A stretch of 54,070 nt of DNA from an uncultured Senegalimassilia sp. (GTDB lineage Bacteria > Actinomycetota > Coriobacteriia > Coriobacteriales > Eggerthellaceae), in the NCBI RefSeq assembly GCF_902464545.1, contig NZ_CABQJR010000016.1:1-54070 (forward strand), written 5' to 3'. Positions 47,729 to 54,070 of the stretch are shown here, piece by piece. The translations under genes were made by a program, and so were the position numbers. The notes beneath the pieces are model-generated. The model was not told the DNA's origin, did not search any database, and saw only the letters and a list, made by a program, of their open reading frames with translations. How positions within the stretch are numbered: the first letter of the stretch is position 1; every line of letters begins with the position of its first letter.

Positions 47729-48868
47729 TTACTGCTCGGTGGCGTATCCATCGGGGTTCATGGACTGCCAACGCCAGCTGTCGGCGCACATGCGGTCAAG
47801 GTCGTACTCGGCGACCCAGCCCAGCTCGGTGCGCGCCTTGTCGCAAGCGGCGTAGTTGGTGGCAACGTCGCCGGCGCGGCGCGGCTTGATCTGGTAAGGG
47901 ATCTCGTGGCCGCAGGCCTTCTCGAACGCGTGCACGACATCGAGCACGCTCGAGCCCTTGCCGGTGCCAAGGTTGAAGATGCCTACGCCGCGACGGCTGC
48001 CGTCGGCGGCCGCTTCGCCTTCCAGCGACCCCAGGCCCAGCGCCTTGCCGGTGCCCACTTTACCGCCCATCCATTCGAGCGCAGCCACATGGCCGCGGGC
48101 CAGGTCGACCACGTGGATGTAGTCGCGCACGCCCGTGCCGTCCGGAGTATCGTAGTCGTCGCCGAACACGCCGACGCACTCCAGCTTGCCCACGGCAACC
48201 TGGGCGACGTAGGGCAGCAGGTTGTTCGGGATGCCCTTCGGATCCTCGCCGATCAGGCCGCTCTCATGCGCGCCGATGGGGTTGAAGTAACGCAGCAGCA
48301 CGACGTTCCACTCGTTGTCGCCCACGTACAGGTCGGTGAGCACCTGCTCGAGCATGCTCTTGGTCCACCCGTAGGGGTTGGTGCAGTCATGCTTGGGGCA
48401 CTCCTCGGTGATCGGGATGAACTCGGGCTCGCCGTACACCGTTGCGCTGCTGGAGAACACGATGTTCTTCACGCCATGGTTGCGCGCCACATCGCACAGC
48501 ACCAGCGTGCCGGCGATGTTGTTCCAGTAGTACTCCAGCGGCTTCTGCACGCTTTCGCCTACTGCCTTGAAGCCGGCGAAGTGGATGATGGCGTCAACGT
48601 CGTTTTCGGCGAAGATAGCGTCAAGCGCTTCTCGGTCCAAGATGTTCTGCTTGTAGAAACGCAGCTGGGTATCGTCGGCACCGATTCCGCAGATCTTGCG
48701 GATGCGGTCGACGGCGATCTGGCTGGAATTGCTCAGGTCGTCCACGATGACCACGCTGTAGCCTCGCTGGATCAGTTCGACGCAGGTATGGCTGCCGATG
48801 AATCCGGCACCGCCCGTGACCAGGATGCTCAGGTCCTTCTGGTCTTTCGCCAGTCCTTTGTTTGCCAT
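47729..48868 (-). CDS. galE: UDP-glucose 4-epimerase
   Basis: A 379-residue extended short-chain dehydrogenase that interconverts UDP-glucose and UDP-galactose. It has the NAD-binding motif TGGAGFIGSHT, FAGFKAVGESVQKPL, the catalytic serine region FSSSATVYGEP, and YxxxK in NPYGWTKSMLE. It is slightly longer than E. coli GalE because of an N-terminal extension (~13 residues) and an insertion near residues 275-292. ATG 48868 has AAGGAGC upstream. It probably feeds cell-wall or surface polysaccharide synthesis, as does the convergent LCP gene. Confidence 0.93.
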   Translation of the reverse strand: MANKGLAKDQKDLSILVTGGAGFIGSHTCVELIQRGYSVVIVDDLSNSSQIAVDRIRKICGIGADDTQLRFYKQNILDREALDAIFAENDVDAIIHFAGFKAVGESVQKPLEYYWNNIAGTLVLCDVARNHGVKNIVFSSSATVYGEPEFIPITEECPKHDCTNPYGWTKSMLEQVLTDLYVGDNEWNVVLLRYFNPIGAHESGLIGEDPKGIPNNLLPYVAQVAVGKLECVGVFGDDYDTPDGTGVRDYIHVVDLARGHVAALEWMGGKVGTGKALGLGSLEGEAAADGSRRGVGIFNLGTGKGSSVLDVVHAFEKACGHEIPYQIKPRRAGDVATNYAACDKARTELGWVAEYDLDRMCADSWRWQSMNPDGYATEQ

Positions 48869-49049
48869 GAAAGCTCCTTATCCTTTGAGCAGGTCTTCCC
48901 TGTACGCGCAAGCGCGTTCTCATGGGCTTCATGGTAGCAGTCCGCCGGTCTCTTACAGGTAAAGAGTTTGAAAGCAACACGTGCGCATGAGCGCATCGAA
49001 GACGCCGGCAGCGTTCGTAGCTGATAAGCCGCCGTTCAGAACGAGTTCA

Positions 49050-49093
49050 AAGAATATTCTTGACCTAGAATAAACATGCCGCTATTCTATTCT
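49050..49093 (+). promoter_or_regulatory. Regulated-looking promoter of a candidate small RNA
   Basis: TTGACC (49060-49065), 17 bases, TATTCT (49083-49088). A 12-bp palindrome AAGAATATTCTT (49050-49061) overlaps the -35, and AGAATA/TATTCT half-sites recur at 49067-49072, 49083-49088 and 49088-49093. No protein gene follows on this strand for ~770 bp. Confidence 0.6.
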
Positions 49094-49094
49094 C

Positions 49095-49185
49095 AGTTGG
49101 AGATAACAATTCTCGATATCTCCCTCCCCCTCGTTTCTCTCGTCTGACGCAAAGGCCGCCTCCCCCGCGGCCTTTCGTCATTTTT
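49095..49185 (+). ncRNA. Candidate small RNA (~90 nt)
   Basis: From the predicted start near 49095 the transcript would run to a terminator stem AAAGGCCGC/GCGGCCTTT (49151-49159/49167-49175) followed by CGTCATTTTT. It lies alone between two minus-strand genes, galE and an unknown gene. A pyrimidine-rich single-stranded stretch precedes the terminator. No open frame or known RNA family was recognised. The rest of 48869-49284 shows nothing else. Confidence 0.45.
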
Positions 49186-49284
49186 GGGGATATCGAAGCG
49201 GGGGTGCCTGCTGCGTTCCGAGGCTCCGATGAAGTAAATGCTAGGCGACCATTGATTTGCGGTTTGCGCAATCACCTGGCGCAA

Positions 49285-49737
49285 TCATCCCCGCTTGTCC
49301 CCGAATTTCGGCAGCTTTTTCAGCAAAGCCCAGGCGATTTGCTTATCCTGGGGCGTTTGTAAAAGGGACCCGAAGTCAAGAAACGATATTGCGGTGCGGC
49401 CAAGCAGGCGGGTTGCCTTCCCGGAGGGAACGGCAAGGTGATACGCCTGCCCGAGGAGCGCGGCGCTTTTGCCGTCCGCGGCTACGATGCAGATCGGGTC
49501 CAAGCCCTCGATCAGAACGAACAGGGCCTGCTGGTCAAGATCGCCGGGCACGACGTATGTGCACGCATCATGCCCGTACCCCAAAGCCGCCAATGAACTG
49601 TTCAGCGCTTTTTCGGCAGCCTCCGAAAGCGGTTCGGAGCTGATGACGCAGCACAGCCCAGCGCGGGTGCCGCTCATGTACTGACCGAACAGCTCCCAGG
49701 TTTCGTCCAATGCGACCTCGTATTTGTTACCGCTCAT
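49285..49737 (-). CDS. Unknown protein (150 aa), divergent from the nikR operon
   Basis: I do not recognise this protein. It is soluble and about 150 residues long, with MSGNKYEVALDETWELFGQY at the start, a central hydrophobic strand LFVLIEGLDPICIVAADGKS, and the end LLKKLPKFGDKRG. The mixed alpha/beta pattern suggests a small globular domain. The ATG at 49737 fits the end of apparent coding composition, but its ribosome site is weak (GGGTG). The frame continues far upstream opposite the nikR operon; that part is a shadow. Divergent placement hints at a shared regulatory region with the nickel/hydrogenase genes. Confidence 0.6.
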   Translation of the reverse strand: MSGNKYEVALDETWELFGQYMSGTRAGLCCVISSEPLSEAAEKALNSSLAALGYGHDACTYVVPGDLDQQALFVLIEGLDPICIVAADGKSAALLGQAYHLAVPSGKATRLLGRTAISFLDFGSLLQTPQDKQIAWALLKKLPKFGDKRG

Positions 49738-49757
49738 GGTTTTTTTCACACCCGCTC

Positions 49758-49796
49758 TTGCCCTCGAAACGCGTTCGCCGTATAACCGAATCATAC
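49758..49796 (+). promoter_or_regulatory. Promoter of the nikR-hypE operon with overlapping dyad
   Basis: TTGCCC (49758-49763), 17 bases, TATAAC (49781-49786). The dyad GTAT-N9-ATAC (49780-49796) covers the -10, a natural repressor site; NikR itself is the obvious candidate, although the spacing is shorter than the E. coli NikR site. Confidence 0.5.
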
Positions 49797-49857
49797 CAAG
49801 AACGCAAATAGCCGCGAACGGCGTGGAGCCATCGTCGCGGAAACAAAGGAGGACGTT

Positions 49858-50112
49858 ATGTGCACTAACGGCATCAACACCGGTCAGTTCGAGATGATGA
49901 TCGAGCAGATCGACGACCATTTGAAGCTCGAGCGCCGTTGGGCCCACACGCTGGGTCACAAGGCGGGCGACGCCGGCTATGAGAACGTTTCCAAGAAGCT
50001 GCACGAGGCGCAGGCGCTCATCGACGATGTGCGCGCGCTGCTCGACGAGGCGAAGGATGCGCTGGAAGACGATGCGGAGGCCGCCGGCGGCGTTACGGTC
50101 GAGCTGGTGTAG
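49858..50112 (+). CDS. Small helical protein of unknown function (84 aa)
   Basis: An 84-residue acidic protein, almost entirely helical (IEQIDDHLKLERRWAHTLGH, then HEAQALIDDVRALLDEAKDA), with one cysteine at residue 2 and three histidines. I do not recognise the family. It is not HypA, which has a zinc ribbon. The start has AAAGGAGG at good spacing. It is the first gene of an operon with nikR (6 bp downstream) and hypE, so a role in nickel handling or hydrogenase maturation is plausible but unproven. Confidence 0.75.
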   Translation: MCTNGINTGQFEMMIEQIDDHLKLERRWAHTLGHKAGDAGYENVSKKLHEAQALIDDVRALLDEAKDALEDDAEAAGGVTVELV

Positions 50113-50118
50113 CCCGGT

Positions 50119-50550
50119 ATGGCGAACGACCTGATGCGGTTCTCGGTCGCCATGCCTGAGGACCTGCTGGTAAGCTTCGATCGCCTGGTATCGCGACGGG
50201 GGCTGGCGAAGAACCGCAGCGAAGTGGTGCGCGACCTGGTCCGCGATGCGCTGGTCGAGGACGAGTGCGCGATGCCCGGCGTCGAGGTTGCGGGGTCGTT
50301 GACCATCGTGTTCGACCACCACGCAAACGACCTGCAGGAAAAGCTGCATGCCATCCAGCACGAGTACTTCGGCAACATCGTGTCGTCCATGCATGTGCAC
50401 CTCGATGAGCACATGTGCTTGGAGGTCATCGTGCTGCGCGGATATACGGAGCTGGTTCAGAGCATTGCGAACTTGATCCTCGGAACCAAGGGCGTGCAAA
50501 ACGGCAAGCTCGTGCTCACCGTCGCCGAACATCACCACGAACACCATTAA
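50119..50550 (+). CDS. nikR: Nickel-responsive regulator NikR
   Basis: A 143-residue NikR: an N-terminal ribbon-helix-helix (MRFSVAMPEDLLVSFDRLVS, RSEVVRDLVRDAL) and a C-terminal ACT-like nickel-binding domain. The expected ligands are visible: one histidine in FDHHANDLQEKLHAIQHEYF and the H-x-H...C cluster in MHVHLDEHMCLEVIVLRG. The C-terminus is His-rich (EHHHEHH). Nickel-bound NikR normally represses nickel uptake genes. It starts 6 bp after the preceding gene, with weak own ribosome site, so translation is coupled. Confidence 0.93.
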   Translation: MANDLMRFSVAMPEDLLVSFDRLVSRRGLAKNRSEVVRDLVRDALVEDECAMPGVEVAGSLTIVFDHHANDLQEKLHAIQHEYFGNIVSSMHVHLDEHMCLEVIVLRGYTELVQSIANLILGTKGVQNGKLVLTVAEHHHEHH

Positions 50551-50612
50551 GCGATCGTCGGCCGTGCGGATCGAACGCCGTGCGGCCGTTCATATATATA
50601 AGGAGCAATGCA

Positions 50613-51635
50613 ATGGATACTACGGTCATGCTCGGCCATGGCAGCGGCGGCACCATGATGAAGCGCATCATTGACGAGGTGTTCTTCGCCGCCTATGCAG
50701 GCGAAGAGCTTTTGCGCGGCGATGACGCGGCGGTGCTGCCCGCGCCGGCGCAAGGCGAGCGCCTGGCGTTTTCCACGGATAGCTTCGTGGTCACACCGCA
50801 CTTCTTCCCGGGTGGCGATATCGGCCGTTTGGCCGTGTGCGGCACGGTGAACGACGTCGCCACCAGCGGCGCCACCCCGCGCTACCTGAGCTGCGGCTTC
50901 GTGTTGGAAGAGGGCTTCCCCATCGAGGACCTCAAGCGCATTTGCACCAGCATGGCCGAAGTGGCGAAGGAGGCTGGCGTGCACCTGGTCACGGGCGACA
51001 CCAAGGTGGTCAACCGCGGTCACGGCGACGGCGTGTACATCAACACTGCGGGCATCGGCACGCTGCGCGAGGGCGTGAACCTGGGCGGCGCGCAGTGCAA
51101 GCCGGGTGACAAGGTGCTGGTCAGCGGCACGTTGGGCGACCACGGCATCACCATCATGAGCTGCCGCGAGTCGCTGTCGTTTAAAGCGGATCTGCAAAGC
51201 GATGCTGCGCCCCTGAACCACCTCATCGCCGAGGTGCTGGCGGCGGCGCCAGGCACGCGTTGCTTCCGCGACCCCACGCGTGGCGGCCTGGCTTCCACGC
51301 TCAACGAGCTGGCGTCGCAGTCCGGCACCGACATCACGGTGGAGGAGGACGCCGTCCCCGTGAAGCCCGCCGTGCAAGGCGCGTGCGATATGCTCGGCTA
51401 CGATGTGCTGCAGGTGGCCAACGAGGGCAAGATGGTGTGCGTTGTCGCCCCTGAGGACGCCGACGCGGCGCTTGCGGCCATGCGCGCGAACAAGTACGGC
51501 GCCGATGCCGCAATCATCGGCGAAGTGTCCGAGGCGCAGCCCGAGCGCGGGTCGAAGGTCTTCCTGCGCACGGCCTTCGGCGGCACGCGCATCCTGGATA
51601 TGCTGGTGGGCGAGCAGCTGCCGCGCATCTGCTAG
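50613..51635 (+). CDS. hypE: Hydrogenase maturation protein HypE
   Basis: A 340-residue HypE of the PurM/SelD-like ATP-binding fold. It converts the carbamoyl group received from HypF to a thiocyanate on its C-terminal cysteine and donates cyanide to iron. The conserved start GHGSGGTMMKRIIDE, the ATP-site DDAAVL and DSFVVTPHFFPGGDIGRLAV, RDPTRGGLAST, and the obligatory C-terminus PRIC are all present. ATG 50613 has AAGGAGC upstream; an open frame back to 50415 overlaps nikR. It is separated from hypFCD by ~23 kb, which is unusual since these genes are often together. Confidence 0.96.
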   Translation: MDTTVMLGHGSGGTMMKRIIDEVFFAAYAGEELLRGDDAAVLPAPAQGERLAFSTDSFVVTPHFFPGGDIGRLAVCGTVNDVATSGATPRYLSCGFVLEEGFPIEDLKRICTSMAEVAKEAGVHLVTGDTKVVNRGHGDGVYINTAGIGTLREGVNLGGAQCKPGDKVLVSGTLGDHGITIMSCRESLSFKADLQSDAAPLNHLIAEVLAAAPGTRCFRDPTRGGLASTLNELASQSGTDITVEEDAVPVKPAVQGACDMLGYDVLQVANEGKMVCVVAPEDADAALAAMRANKYGADAAIIGEVSEAQPERGSKVFLRTAFGGTRILDMLVGEQLPRIC

Positions 51636-51663
51636 ACGCGTTTAGGCGACAACGGTTCGATCG

Positions 51664-51695
51664 GCCCCGCTTCTCCTCGAGAAGCGGGGCTTTTT
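51664..51695 (+). terminator. Terminator of the nikR-hypE operon
   Basis: GCCCCGCTTCT and AGAAGCGGGGC pair perfectly around CCTCG, followed by five Ts. Confidence 0.93.
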
Positions 51696-51800
51696 GCGTG
51701 TTCGGCTGGAGCATTCGGTGACAAAACGGTCACGACGTGGGTGAAACGCCGTTGCGAAAGCGTCGTCGTAACCGCTCCCCGGGTATTTTCCTGATTCGTA

Positions 51801-51828
51801 TTGCAATCATCGGCAGTAGTGGTATTGT
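51801..51828 (+). promoter_or_regulatory. Promoter of the ferredoxin gene
   Basis: TTGCAA (51801-51806) and TATTGT (51823-51828) with a 16-base spacer, ~70 bp before the start. A dyad GTGAC-N6-GTCAC lies further upstream (51718-51733). Confidence 0.5.
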
Positions 51829-51898
51829 GCCTGCATTGCTTAATTGGGGTATGACCCGGTAGCATTTCGCCGGGGCTTATAGACGAGAAGGAGTTACC

Positions 51899-52087
51899 AT
51901 GGCACATCCGGTTATTGTGGCTGACGAGTGCATCGGCTGCGGCATTTGCGTTGACGCCTGCCCGCAGGAGGTCCTGGAGGTCAACGGTGGCGTTGTCGAG
52001 GCTGTGAACGAGGAGAACTGCATCGCTTGCGGTGACTGCGTCGAGGAGTGCCCCATGGGCGCCATTCCCGAGGTTGTCGAAGAGTAA
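51899..52087 (+). CDS. 2[4Fe-4S] ferredoxin
   Basis: A 62-residue bacterial-type ferredoxin with two CxxCxxCxxxCP motifs (CIGCGICVDACP and CIACGDCVEECP), each binding a [4Fe-4S] cluster. It is a low-potential electron carrier for anaerobic enzymes such as hydrogenase or pyruvate:ferredoxin oxidoreductase. The start has GAGAAGGAG upstream. Monocistronic, with its own promoter and hairpin. Confidence 0.96.
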   Translation: MAHPVIVADECIGCGICVDACPQEVLEVNGGVVEAVNEENCIACGDCVEECPMGAIPEVVEE

Positions 52088-52108
52088 CCTCTGTCGTTGA
52101 TCGCATTG

Positions 52109-52146
52109 AACGAGGCCCTTGCCTATATATAGGCAAGGGCCTCGTT
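52109..52146. terminator. 38-bp perfect palindrome after the ferredoxin gene
   Basis: AACGAGGCCCTTGCC (52109-52123) and its complement (52132-52146) flank TATATATA, which is itself self-complementary, so the whole 38 bp is palindromic. It probably works as a terminator or mRNA 3' end protector; no U-tract follows. Confidence 0.75.
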
Positions 52147-52147
52147 G

Positions 52148-52491
52148 CGTATGAGGGTTCGATACGGGGGTCGGGCCGAGCTGCGAGGCGGGCTCGACCT
52201 TCTGCGTGCAACGGCCGAAACGTGCGCTGCGAAGACGGAAGGTCGTCTCCGGTGCCGGCGTTTGAGTGGGCGCGGGGTCTTGCGCCAAACGTCCTTTGAG
52301 GATCTATTGCATAGCGACTGAGATCCTGCAAGTTGCATCACATTCGCGATTAAGCCGCGATTCGGTGCCAGTATGGGTGTCGTTCTTCGGAGAAGAACAT
52401 TATTTTCCCAGCTCAAAAGCTTGATAGAGAAATTTCAACCTATCTGACATTTTGGTGTTGACAAAACGTAACATTATATTTCTCAAATAAC
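52148..52491. other. Intergenic region upstream of dnaK
   Basis: No gene is seen. It holds a dyad CGTAT-N9-ATACG (52148-52166), a hairpin GTTCTTC/GAAGAAC (52382-52398), and an AT-rich stretch from 52390 with an additional TTGACA at 52458-52463, 34 bp before the -35 of the dnaK promoter. Neither a CIRCE element nor a clear HAIR (HspR) site was recognised. Confidence 0.45.
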
Positions 52492-52520
52492 TTGACATGC
52501 CCAGACTTAGATTTTATAGT
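52492..52520 (+). promoter_or_regulatory. Strong promoter of dnaK
   Basis: Perfect TTGACA (52492-52497), 17 bases, TATAGT (52515-52520). The predicted leader is ~83 nt. Confidence 0.8.
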
Positions 52521-52609
52521 ACGAATCGTTGGAAAAAGGCTAAGCCCTTAGAGCCTAGCCGCAGTACCTGATTTCGGTTACATAACTCCAAGTGAGAGGA
52601 AGCAATCAT

Positions 52610-54070
52610 ATGAGCAAGATTCTGGGTATCGACCTTGGCACCACCAACTCCGCCATGGCCGTCATGGAAGGATCCGAGCCCGAGATCCTCGTGAACGCCG
52701 AGGGCGACCGCACCACTCCGTCCGTCGAGGGCTTCCGCAAGGATGGCGAGCGCGTGGTCGGCAAGGCCGCTAAGAACCAGGCCGTCACCAACCCTGAGAA
52801 TACCGTCTCCTCCGTCAAGCGCTTCATCGGCCGCTCCTTCGCCGAAACCCAGGCAGAGCAGGCGAAGGTCAGCTACAAGGTGCAGGCAGGCAAGGACGGC
52901 CGCACCGTCGTCGACATCGACGGTAAGGACTACACGCCCGAGGAAATCTCCGCAATGGTCCTGCAGAAGCTGAAGAACGATGCTGAGAAGCAGGTCGGCT
53001 CGCCCATCACGCAGGCCGTCATCACCGTCCCGGCATACTTCAACGACGCTCAGCGTCAGGCCACCAAGGACGCCGGTAAGATCGCCGGCCTCGAGGTCCT
53101 GCGCATCATCAACGAGCCTACGGCAGCTGCTCTGGCATACGGCCTCGACAAGACGAACAAGGACGAGAAGATCCTCGTGTTCGACCTGGGCGGCGGCACG
53201 TTCGACGTGTCCATCCTGGAGCTCGGCGACGGCGTCTTCGAGGTTGCCGCTACTGCAGGCGACAACCAGCTGGGTGGCGATGACTGGGATCATCGCGTCA
53301 TCGATTGGCTGGCCGACAAGTTCGCAAAGGACAACGGCGGCATCGATCTGCGCAAGGACAAGATGGCCCTGCAGCGCCTGAAGGAAGCTGCCGAGAAGGC
53401 CAAGATGGAGCTGTCCAGCACCACGCAGGCCAATATCAACCTGCCGTTCATCACCGCTGACGCCACCGGCCCGAAGCACCTGGACTACACGCTTACCCGC
53501 GCTGAGTTCGAGTCCATCACCAAGGACCTTCTGGACCGTTGCCGCAAGCCTGTCGAGCAGGCGCTGCGCGATGCCGGCATGTCCCAGGGCGACATCGACG
53601 AGGTCATCCTCGTCGGCGGCTCCACCCGTATGCCCGCCGTGCAGGAGCTGGTGAAGCGCATGACCGGCAAGCAGCCGAACATGTCCGTGAACCCCGATGA
53701 GGTCGTGGCCATGGGCGCTGCCGTTCAGGGCGGCGTGCTCGCCGGCGACGTCGAGGGCATCCTGCTGCTGGACGTTACGCCCCTGTCCCTGGGCGTGGAG
53801 ACCATGGGCGGCATCATGACGAAGATGATCGACCGCAACACCACCATCCCCACCCGCAAGACCGAGGTGTACTCCACCGCAGCTGACAACCAGACCTCCG
53901 TTGAGATTCACGTGCTGCAGGGCGAGCGCCAGATGGCCAAGGATAACAAGACGCTGGGCAAGTTCCAGCTGACCGGCATCCCGGCTGCCCGCCGCGGCGT
54001 GCCGCAGATCGAGGTCACGTTCGACATCGATGCCAACGGCATCGTGAACGTTTCCGCTAAGGATCTGGGC
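52610..54070 (+). CDS. dnaK: Chaperone DnaK (Hsp70), C-terminus beyond the window
   Basis: The first 487 residues of DnaK, an ATP-dependent chaperone that works with DnaJ and GrpE. The nucleotide-binding domain is complete: ILGIDLGTTNSAMAV, VITVPAYFNDAQRQATKDAG, INEPTAAALAYGLDK, LVFDLGGGTFDVSIL and EVILVGGSTRMPAVQ. The linker LLLDVTPLSLGVET and the start of the substrate-binding domain follow. It lacks the ~24-residue insertion of Gram-negative DnaK in the first quadrant, as expected for a Gram-positive lineage. The start follows GAGAGGAAG. The remaining ~130 residues, and probably grpE and dnaJ, lie to the right. Confidence 0.97.
   Translation, partial: MSKILGIDLGTTNSAMAVMEGSEPEILVNAEGDRTTPSVEGFRKDGERVVGKAAKNQAVTNPENTVSSVKRFIGRSFAETQAEQAKVSYKVQAGKDGRTVVDIDGKDYTPEEISAMVLQKLKNDAEKQVGSPITQAVITVPAYFNDAQRQATKDAGKIAGLEVLRIINEPTAAALAYGLDKTNKDEKILVFDLGGGTFDVSILELGDGVFEVAATAGDNQLGGDDWDHRVIDWLADKFAKDNGGIDLRKDKMALQRLKEAAEKAKMELSSTTQANINLPFITADATGPKHLDYTLTRAEFESITKDLLDRCRKPVEQALRDAGMSQGDIDEVILVGGSTRMPAVQELVKRMTGKQPNMSVNPDEVVAMGAAVQGGVLAGDVEGILLLDVTPLSLGVETMGGIMTKMIDRNTTIPTRKTEVYSTAADNQTSVEIHVLQGERQMAKDNKTLGKFQLTGIPAARRGVPQIEVTFDIDANGIVNVSAKDLG

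Noticed and set aside
52148..52166. Canonical NikR operator (GTATGA-N16-TCATAC) near the ferredoxin gene
   Set aside because: Only a GTAT-N9-ATAC dyad is present; the second half-site is not at the canonical distance.
52514..53911. Long open frame on the strand opposite dnaK (465 codons)
   Set aside because: A known artefact of dnaK codon periodicity; it has no ribosome site or family features, and dnaK itself is unmistakable.

Overview
The window is about 54 kb of high-GC DNA (roughly 60%) that reads like an anaerobic actinobacterium of the class Coriobacteriia, most likely family Eggerthellaceae (Slackia/Eggerthella-like). This is inferred from gene content: a fused MurT-GatD, a membrane-bound LuxR regulator, an Nramp-related magnesium transporter, arginine deiminase metabolism, scattered hydrogenase-maturation genes and selenium-trafficking genes. 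It is not a proven assignment.

Layout. 0-7.3 kb: a LuxR-type regulator, a membrane diguanylate cyclase, an alanine/glycine:sodium symporter, and an AlbA_2/RecG-like ATP-binding protein lying between the decayed remains of a related gene and an initiator tRNA. 7.7-9.6 kb: a selenium cassette (yedE-type membrane protein, TusA-like protein, DUF3343 protein). 9.9-13.5 kb: an acetamidase/formamidase, an APC permease and a universal stress protein. 13.7-20.6 kb: tRNA-Thr, a one-polypeptide MurT-GatD lipid II amidase, an ArsB/NhaD-type permease, an LCP cell-wall ligase and a TraX-like membrane protein. 20.7-27.8 kb: L-lactate dehydrogenase, glucose-6-phosphate isomerase, and hypF-hypC-hypD.

28.3-41.9 kb is the most distinctive part. 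It is rich in arginine/guanidino and transport functions: an amidinotransferase-fold enzyme, an EamA permease, an unrecognised 195-residue protein, two paralogous MHS-type MFS transporters, a TetR regulator, an arginine/ornithine-type antiporter, arginine deiminase, a 7-TM LuxR regulator and an Nramp-related Mg transporter. Each of the two MFS genes has a structured 5' leader and a very short ORF whose stop lies 11 nt inside the transporter gene. That architecture, together with the amidinotransferase-permease-unknown unit, is my best candidate for an undescribed system.

42.4-54 kb: a flavodoxin-SCP2-membrane fusion, tRNA-Arg and tRNA-Gly, a HAD phosphatase, an autoregulated-looking XRE repressor, a second LCP protein with a glycine-rich tail, galE, a candidate ~90-nt small RNA with its own promoter, a nikR-hypE nickel/hydrogenase operon, a 2[4Fe-4S] ferredoxin, and dnaK, which runs off the right end.

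How the parts fit: hypF/C/D/E plus NikR point to a nickel-iron hydrogenase encoded elsewhere. Arginine deiminase with its antiporter gives energy from arginine, although arcB and arcC are not in the window. The yedE cassette points to selenoprotein metabolism. Most transcription units end in clear hairpins, and many promoters show an extended -10 (TGCTAnnnT). No CRISPR array, insertion sequence or rRNA was seen.
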